DNA of 18,945 nucleotides from CAG-877 sp045125935 (GTDB lineage Bacteria; Bacillota_I; Bacilli_A; RF39; UBA660): assembly GCA_045125935.1 (NCBI GenBank), contig JBGVNW010000051.1, positions 1 to 18,945 on the forward strand, given 5' to 3'. Shown here piece by piece: positions 14,064 through 18,945 of the stretch. Position 1 is the first letter of the stretch, and each line of letters starts with the position of its first letter. The translations under genes and the position numbers were made by a program. The notes beneath the pieces were generated by a model, which worked only from the letters and a program-made list of their open reading frames with translations, ran no database searches and had not been told where the DNA came from.

Positions 14064-15086
14064 CTACCTCTTATCATACTCATCATAAATATTTCCAACA
14101 ATTTCCTCAACTGCATCTTCAACTGTTAAAATACCTACAAATTCCTTACCCTTATAAACTACACATATACTTTCATTATTCTCCTGCATATATCTAAATA
14201 CATCATCAATTTTCTCATCATATGAAAACTTCGTAACAGGACGAATTAATTTCTTTAAATTAAGCTTACTACCATCAGAATGTTGCATAATTATATCTTT
14301 AACATTAATAACCCCAATTATATTATTAATGTCATCTTGAAATACTGGAAATCTTGAATATTTAGTTCTTCTCATCAAATCAATATTATCCATTAAATCA
14401 TCTCTAATATCAATCGCCACAACATCCTTTTTAGGAGTCATAACCTTAGTAACATTAATATCATTAAAATTAAATATATTAAGTATATATTCTTTTTCCT
14501 TTTCTTCAACAATTCCCTCATCCTGACCAAGAATAATCATCTTCTTAATATCTTCTTCTGTAAGCTTATCGGGATTATCTTTAATATTTAATAACTTACA
14601 AATAACCTCTGTTGACCAAGTAAGCAACTTGATTAATGGATAAAATAAAATATTAACTACTCTTATCAAACCAACAAACATCGAAGCAATAGTAAAAGAA
14701 TTATTAATCGCAACCTTTTTAGGTACAAGTTCCCCAAATACTAAAGTAAAATAAGACAAAACTATTGTAATTACAAATACTAGTAAAGTTCTAAGTACAG
14801 TATCAGATAAAAAACTAATTTCAATTATTCCCATAAAGTAGTCTGCGAAATAATCAGCCGCAAAAGCACTCGCAAAAAAACCTACTAAAGTAATTCCAAT
14901 CTGAATAGTCGATAAAAATGAAGATGGATCCTTTAAAATCTTTTCAATCTTTATAGCTTTCTTATTACCTTTATTTATCTCTTTCTTTAACTCAAACTTA
15001 TCAAGTGATAAAAACGCAAGTTCACTAGCTGAAAATATTCCATTTAAAAATATCAAAACTATTAAAAATAAAATACTAACTATCAT
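14064..15086 (-). CDS. CNNM/CBS-domain membrane protein (TlyC/CorC-like), short form
   Basis: A 340-residue member of the CNNM (UPF0053, 'hemolysin-like') family, associated with Mg2+ or other divalent cation homeostasis. The N-terminal membrane domain (1-165) shows the characteristic SASELAF (19-25), IQIGITLVGF (61-70) and GELVPKK (118-124) segments. Two CBS domains follow (about 215-275 and 280-335), likely binding adenine nucleotide. The usual third part, the CorC_HlyC domain, is absent: the protein ends at EEIVGNIYDEYDKR, just where that domain normally begins, and the next gene starts 18 bases on. The start is the ATG at 15084-15086. A GTG two codons upstream is part of the GAGGTGAATATG ribosome site. 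Confidence 0.88.
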   Translation of the reverse strand: MIVSILFLIVLIFLNGIFSASELAFLSLDKFELKKEINKGNKKAIKIEKILKDPSSFLSTIQIGITLVGFFASAFAADYFADYFMGIIEISFLSDTVLRTLLVFVITIVLSYFTLVFGELVPKKVAINNSFTIASMFVGLIRVVNILFYPLIKLLTWSTEVICKLLNIKDNPDKLTEEDIKKMIILGQDEGIVEEKEKEYILNIFNFNDINVTKVMTPKKDVVAIDIRDDLMDNIDLMRRTKYSRFPVFQDDINNIIGVINVKDIIMQHSDGSKLNLKKLIRPVTKFSYDEKIDDVFRYMQENNESICVVYKGKEFVGILTVEDAVEEIVGNIYDEYDKR

Positions 15087-15114
15087 ATTCACCTCTATAT
15101 TTCTTATGTAAAAT

Positions 15115-15123
15115 ATTATAACA
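15115..15123 (-). promoter_or_regulatory. Extended -10 promoter of the CNNM/CBS operon
   Basis: TGTTATAAT on the minus strand (TATAAT is the complement of 15115-15120), just past the end of the DHHW gene and about 30 bases before the CNNM/CBS start. The -35 position is poor (TAGTAG). Confidence 0.5.
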
Positions 15124-15124
15124 T

Positions 15125-16180
15125 CTAATTCTTTAAACTACTACTATCATTAACTACAAGAGTACTATATAAAAATAATACATCATAACTATCACTATCT
15201 ATTAAATCAATAAAATATTTACTACTAATATATCTATTATCAATAACTGTAATTTTTGAATAATATGGAATAAGTAAAGGAATTAAACTACTCCCAAAAG
15301 AATCTCTAAATACAATTAATTCTTTATCTAAAACATTATTATTAGTAATCTCAATAAAACTACTTGCCCCATCTAAATAAACATCATAACTATCCAAACC
15401 AGTCAATTTAGATTCATTATAAATACCAGTAAAATTACTATTTTCCAAATACTTAACACTAACTTTATCAAATAATGAACTAGTTAAATAAGTAAGTCTT
15501 TCAGGATTTCTAGTAATAGATGCTTCACCATAATAAACTCCATAAAACTTATCATAAGTTTTTTCTTTATAAACAACATCATAATAATTAAAATTCATAC
15601 TATTTCTCATTTTAAATACTACATCAAATAACTTTTCTTGTCTCCAATGCGTATCAGTTTCATAATAATCAGATAATTCTAAAACATCACGTATATCTAT
15701 AAAATTAGATAATTTACTCACTTCATCATAAATATAATCATAATCAATATTTAAAAAATTATCATCATCCAAATAATAATTCTTATCCGGAATAATCATT
15801 GTATAAATATTACTATCAGGAAATAAACTACTCATCTTTTCAATATGATCAACAAAATTAGAAATAGATTTTTCATTAGTAGGATACAAACTTTTAAAAA
15901 TATAATTATCTTTTAAATAAATTCCATTATTATCAAGCATATTTAAAATACCATAATTATAACTTGCTTTTATACTTCTAAAACTATCCCTAAAAGGAAA
16001 ATGATCAAGTAAATATTTATCTACTTCAGTAATATAATTACTACTAAATTCTATCTCTGGAAAAGACTTTAGTTTTCTTCTTTCACTACTACTTATTTCT
16101 TTATCAGTAAAAATGATCCCTAAAATAGAAAATAATCCTAAATAACCAATAAATAAAAATGTAATTATTTTATTCTTCAT
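15125..16180 (-). CDS. DHHW/AlgX-like protein, MBOAT partner
   Basis: A 351-residue protein with an N-terminal membrane anchor or signal (residues 5-23) and an extracytoplasmic SGNH-hydrolase-like domain. It shows the DHHW-family landmarks: ERRKLKSFPE (33-42), ETDTHW (174-179) with the catalytic Asp-His pair type, and FRDSFGSS (291-298) with the candidate nucleophile Ser. These proteins pair with MBOAT acyltransferases such as AlgI and place acyl groups on extracellular glycans, as AlgX and AlgJ do for alginate. The order MBOAT then DHHW, 9 bases apart, matches this. GGAGG lies 5 bases before the ATG. Substrate and acyl group are unknown; acetylation of a surface polysaccharide is the default inference. 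Confidence 0.85.
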   Translation of the reverse strand: MKNKIITFLFIGYLGLFSILGIIFTDKEISSSERRKLKSFPEIEFSSNYITEVDKYLLDHFPFRDSFRSIKASYNYGILNMLDNNGIYLKDNYIFKSLYPTNEKSISNFVDHIEKMSSLFPDSNIYTMIIPDKNYYLDDDNFLNIDYDYIYDEVSKLSNFIDIRDVLELSDYYETDTHWRQEKLFDVVFKMRNSMNFNYYDVVYKEKTYDKFYGVYYGEASITRNPERLTYLTSSLFDKVSVKYLENSNFTGIYNESKLTGLDSYDVYLDGASSFIEITNNNVLDKELIVFRDSFGSSLIPLLIPYYSKITVIDNRYISSKYFIDLIDSDSYDVLFLYSTLVVNDSSSLKN

Positions 16181-16189
16181 CCTTACCTC

Positions 16190-17566
16190 CTAAAATCTAA
16201 AATATAAAAATGGATTAAATGAAGCATCTATTAAAAATGCTGTACATAAAGTAAGTAAAACTATATAAACTACTGGTTCTAATACATTAATAATTTTAGA
16301 AAACTTAGTCTTTTTTATTTTACAAATAACATTTTTTATAAGTGGTGTTGCTGAAAAAATGGAAATAATAAGTAACATAAAATTACTCTTAAAATAATAA
16401 ATACTTTCCTTACTACTTAAAGGAATATCATTAATTAAAAACATATTTTTCAAACTAATAACTATTTCACTAACACTATTACTATTAAATATTAAAAATC
16501 CAATCACAATAATTAACAAGCTATAAATATATTTTAAGACTTTAGTCTTTTCTAAATACTTACCTAATAATACTTTTTCAATTACTAAAATAACTCCAAA
16601 ATAAAGTCCCCATATTATAAAATTCCAACTTGCCCCATGCCAAAATCCAGTTAAAAACCACACTATAAAGATATTTCTAATCCATTTAATCTTACTTACT
16701 CTATTTCCTCCTAATGGAATATAAACATAATCTCTAAACCAACTAGAAAGTGATATATGCCATCTTCTCCAAAAATCTGTAATAGATGAAGCAATCAATG
16801 GATAATTAAAGTTTTCTAAAAATCTAAATCCAAACATTAGACCAAGTCCAATTGCCATATCACTATAACCACTAAAATCAAAATATATTTGTAATGTAAA
16901 AAGTATTGGTTTTAACCAAACCGAAAGTACATTAACTTCAACTAAATTAGAAACAAATTCCCCAAGCACATTCGCTAACAATACTTTCTTAGAAAGTCCT
17001 ATAACAAATCTTCCAACACCCTCACTAAATTTATCATAATCAACTTCTCTTTTATTAAGTTCTTTTTCCACATCACTATATCTAACAATAGGACCCGCTA
17101 CTAACTGTGGAAATAAACAAAGATAAGTCATAAAATCAAGCAAACTCTTTGCTGGTTTATGTTTTTCTCTATAAACATCAATTACATACCCTAAAGCTTG
17201 AAAAGTAAAAAAACTAATCCCTATAGGCATCACAATATACATAAATGAAATACTTATACCAAGTAAATTATTAACATTTTCTATAAAAAAATCAGTATAT
17301 TTAAAAACTAATAGTTGACCAATATTATAAATACAAGCAATAACTAAAAATAACTTCTTTTTTTCACCAGTAACTGCTTTTCCAAATATATAATTTAAAA
17401 TACATGACAATATTAAAACTATTATATATTTAGGTTCTCCAAAAAAATAAAATAATAAACTAAATATTAACAAAACAATATTTTTACATCTTTTAGGTAC
17501 TATAAAATAAATAATTAATAATATAACTAAAAAATAATATAAAAAAGTAATACTAGAAAATAACAT
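16190..17566 (-). CDS. MBOAT-family O-acyltransferase (AlgI/PatA-like)
   Basis: A 458-residue polytopic enzyme that transfers an acyl group across the membrane for O-acylation of a cell-envelope glycan. It starts with the typical MLFSSITFLYYF and has about ten or more helices. The active-site core is complete: PIGISFFTFQALGYVID (114-130), the FPQLVAGPIVR element (152-162), FWRRWHISLSSWFRDY (265-280) with H270, YIPLGG (282-287) and the invariant H310 in TGFWHGASW. Length is normal for the family. A strong ribosome site (AGGGAGGAG) precedes the ATG. A terminator for the upstream lipoprotein gene lies only 20 bases before the start, so transcription needs read-through or a promoter not seen here. 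It is in an operon with its DHHW partner. Confidence 0.93.
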   Translation of the reverse strand: MLFSSITFLYYFLVILLIIYFIVPKRCKNIVLLIFSLLFYFFGEPKYIIVLILSCILNYIFGKAVTGEKKKLFLVIACIYNIGQLLVFKYTDFFIENVNNLLGISISFMYIVMPIGISFFTFQALGYVIDVYREKHKPAKSLLDFMTYLCLFPQLVAGPIVRYSDVEKELNKREVDYDKFSEGVGRFVIGLSKKVLLANVLGEFVSNLVEVNVLSVWLKPILFTLQIYFDFSGYSDMAIGLGLMFGFRFLENFNYPLIASSITDFWRRWHISLSSWFRDYVYIPLGGNRVSKIKWIRNIFIVWFLTGFWHGASWNFIIWGLYFGVILVIEKVLLGKYLEKTKVLKYIYSLLIIVIGFLIFNSNSVSEIVISLKNMFLINDIPLSSKESIYYFKSNFMLLIISIFSATPLIKNVICKIKKTKFSKIINVLEPVVYIVLLTLCTAFLIDASFNPFLYFRF

Positions 17567-17585
17567 ATTCTCCTCCCTATAGAAA

Positions 17586-17604
17586 AAGACCTTAAAACGG
17601 TCTT
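17586..17604 (-). terminator. Terminator between the lipoprotein and MBOAT genes
   Basis: On the minus strand AAGACC GTTTTAA GGTCTT is followed by TTTCT. The hairpin includes two bases of the lipoprotein stop codon (17603-17605). Confidence 0.7.
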
Positions 17605-18076
17605 ATAAATTATCAAATCCCTCTTCTAAAGTAGTTCTTGTTTCCTCATCTTCTACCATTATAAGGATAACTAAATCTCCCTTATTTTTAACAATTACAT
17701 CATCTTCTTCTACACCAACACAAAGCCATTTTCTAGGATTAACATTTTCCTTAATAGTAGTCATAACATTTTCTACATCAGCACCATCTTTTACTCTAAC
17801 TAATACTACTGAATGTGCAATAGAACTAATACCTGGTTCACTTGCTAAAGCTTCGCTATATTCAATATCGCTACTTCCTAAATAATATTCAACGTTATCA
17901 TCAGTAACTTCTATATTTTCTAACATCATAGGTCTATTTTCTTCTGGAATTTCTTCATATACTTTAGTCATTAACTCCTCTAAAGTACCCTCAACATTTT
18001 GATTACCACATCCAGTCATTAATATCGATACACAAAATATCATAACTACTAATGCAATTTTTCTTAACAAATTCAT
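17603..18076 (-). CDS. Lipoprotein, DUF4358-like
   Basis: A 157-residue secreted lipoprotein. A short basic start and hydrophobic segment lead to the lipobox LMTGC, and C23 would be lipidated and anchored to the outer face of the membrane. The mature part is acidic. It has a pattern I associate with DUF4358: a VVLVRVKDGADVENV strand-helix, then ENVNPRKWLCVG, then a strand pair (VIVKNKGDLVILIMVED). Function is unknown. Such proteins are, in my recollection, often found next to MBOAT/DHHW pairs, as here, so a helper role in glycan acylation is a reasonable guess. It has its own strong promoter (18104-18131), AGGAGG at correct spacing and a terminator directly after it. Confidence 0.8.
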   Translation of the reverse strand: MNLLRKIALVVMIFCVSILMTGCGNQNVEGTLEELMTKVYEEIPEENRPMMLENIEVTDDNVEYYLGSSDIEYSEALASEPGISSIAHSVVLVRVKDGADVENVMTTIKENVNPRKWLCVGVEEDDVIVKNKGDLVILIMVEDEETRTTLEEGFDNL

Positions 18077-18103
18077 CTTATCCTCCTATTTATATACATA
18101 TCT

Positions 18104-18131
18104 ATTGTATCAAATTAAAATATATTTTCAA
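18104..18131 (-). promoter_or_regulatory. Promoter of the lipoprotein gene
   Basis: TTGAAA (complement of 18126-18131), a 16-base spacer, TACAAT (complement of 18104-18109) preceded by TGA, an extended -10. Distance to the start codon is about 28 bases. Confidence 0.65.
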
Positions 18132-18148
18132 CAGAAAAAAAACTTTCT

Positions 18149-18721
18149 CTACTTCTTATATACATAAACTAAATATCTATCTACTAAATCTTTATCCATC
18201 ATATTATCAGGAATATTTTCCGCATCAAAGAAAGCTAATCTTTTAGTTTCGCTATCATGGTTTAAACTACCCACATCAATATTTCCTACATCAGCTAAAT
18301 ATAAAGAAGTATTATTATAAACAACATCACCGTTAGGATAAACATTTTTTCGTTTCAGACCAGATAACGTATCAATAAGAACTAAATCTTCTCTCGCAAG
18401 AGAAATTCCTGTTTCCTCATAAGCCTCACGTATTGCGGTATCTTCTAAGTATTCTCCTAAATCTTGACAACCTCCAGGAAGTCCCCACTTATTACGATCA
18501 GTACGTTCTTGTAATAAAATTTTCCCCTCTTCATTTCTAATAATAATAGCAGAACCAGTTTGAATAAATGGTATGTGTTTTAATCTTTCATCTAAAGCCA
18601 TTCTAAAAAGAACCGGATACCCTCCATAATTGGAACTTAAGTCTAATAATTCATCCTCACTTAAATTCATAACAAGTTCTACAAACTCTTCATGACTATA
18701 TTCACGCATTCTCTTATACAT
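18149..18721 (-). CDS. Nudix hydrolase
   Basis: A 190-residue cytoplasmic enzyme that should hydrolyse a nucleoside diphosphate linked to another group, using Mg2+. The Nudix box is complete at 84-106: G84, E90, R98-E99, E102-E103 and G105 follow the G-X5-E-X7-RE-U-X-EE-X-G-U rule. It follows the WGLPGG element. The N-terminal 50 residues (HEEFVELVMNLSEDELLDL) are an extra helical segment seen in a group of Nudix proteins from Bacillota. The substrate is unknown; a housecleaning role is possible. The start ATG has GAGGTG 4 bases upstream and is served by the extended -10 at 18750-18758. Confidence 0.92.
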   Translation of the reverse strand: MYKRMREYSHEEFVELVMNLSEDELLDLSSNYGGYPVLFRMALDERLKHIPFIQTGSAIIIRNEEGKILLQERTDRNKWGLPGGCQDLGEYLEDTAIREAYEETGISLAREDLVLIDTLSGLKRKNVYPNGDVVYNNTSLYLADVGNIDVGSLNHDSETKRLAFFDAENIPDNMMDKDLVDRYLVYVYKK

Positions 18722-18749
18722 TACACACCTCTAACTAAAACTTTTCTTT

Positions 18750-18758
18750 ATTATATCA
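18750..18758 (-). promoter_or_regulatory. Extended -10 promoter of the Nudix gene
   Basis: TGATATAAT on the minus strand (TATAAT is the complement of 18750-18755), about 30 bases before the start codon. No good -35 box is seen. Confidence 0.5.
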
Positions 18759-18815
18759 CAATTTTTACCTTCCCTAACAGAGAAAAAGAGTAAATTTTCT
18801 TCGAAAAGAAATAGT

Positions 18816-18825
18816 CGGATATCCG
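18816..18825. promoter_or_regulatory. Palindrome CGGATATCCG, possible operator
   Basis: A perfect 10-bp palindrome with GC-rich arms in an otherwise AT-rich divergent intergenic region. It lies about 30-40 bases upstream of the candidate -10 (TATATA, 18857-18862) of the plus-strand gene. A small hairpin, TTTCTT CGAA AAGAAA, lies just to its left (near 18797-18812). A repressor-binding role is inferred from position only. Confidence 0.35.
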
Positions 18826-18884
18826 TACATTTTTATATTTAATATATGTTACTATCTATATAAGAATAAAGGTGGTATGCAGTA

Positions 18885-18945
18885 ATGAATAGAAAAGAAA
18901 GAAGAAAATTAAGAAAAGATAAAGATTTAGTAAAAGAATTGTTTT
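18885..18945 (+). CDS. Start of unidentified plus-strand gene (partial)
   Basis: Only 20 codons are present before the window ends: a highly basic start (MNRKERRKLRKDKDLVKELF). A ribosome site, AAAGGTGG (18868-18875), lies about 9 bases upstream, and a TATATA-type -10 lies at 18857-18862. The nearer ATG at 18877 is followed at once by a stop in its own frame and is not the start. The product cannot be identified; basic starts like this occur in transposases and in SEC-C-type proteins alike. Confidence 0.6.
   Translation, partial: MNRKERRKLRKDKDLVKELF

Noticed and set aside
1..18945. CRISPR arrays, tRNA or rRNA genes, riboswitches, prophage genes
   Set aside because: No regular spaced repeats, no conserved tRNA/rRNA segments, no recognisable riboswitch cores and no phage structural genes were seen on either strand.

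Overview
The window is very AT-rich, uses the standard stop codons (TGG for Trp, TGA as a stop), carries Shine-Dalgarno sequences of the GGAGG and GAGGTG types, and encodes a lipobox lipoprotein, a ComGC-like prepilin and a PhoB-type two-component system. This suggests a low-GC Bacillota genome, possibly an uncultured gut lineage of Bacilli or Clostridia. The species is not identifiable from the sequence alone. Nearly all genes are on the minus strand. The exceptions are one membrane protein gene (3246-4718) next to an insertion sequence and a gene start at the right edge.

Layout, left to right. (1) 1-97: start of a type IV prepilin-like gene with a near-consensus promoter. (2) 297-1445: a small unknown protein and a SAM methyltransferase in one operon. 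(3) About 1651-3144: an IS110-family element with imperfect inverted repeats. Its transposase is broken by one missing base in an A-run, and it has a structured 5' non-coding end that may encode a bridge RNA. (4) 3246-4718 (+): a polytopic membrane protein, probably DUF6056 and glycosyltransferase-like. It converges on a short-chain dehydrogenase, and one hairpin overlaps both stop codons. The dehydrogenase shares an operon with a 384-aa protein of unknown function. (5) 6785-10975: a PhoB/OmpR-type response regulator and histidine kinase, followed by a charged helical protein and two small membrane proteins. Upstream of these lie a MIF-like tautomerase and another two-TM protein. Three intergenic regions here carry GTAAA motifs repeated at 11-bp spacing next to -10 boxes, which points to a small local regulon of this two-component system. 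(6) 11171-15086: a condensation/alcohol-acetyltransferase-like enzyme, a DUF2238-like membrane protein, an unknown protein and a CNNM/CBS protein. The CNNM/CBS protein lacks the usual C-terminal CorC domain. (7) 15125-18721: a DHHW/AlgX-like protein and MBOAT O-acyltransferase pair for modifying an envelope glycan, a DUF4358-like lipoprotein and a Nudix hydrolase. (8) 18885-18945: start of an unidentified plus-strand gene.

The best candidate for an undescribed system is the two-component module in region 5 with its repeated operators and small envelope proteins. Next is the IS110 element, for its possible bridge RNA. Everything is read by eye; family names rest on recognised motifs, not on database searches.
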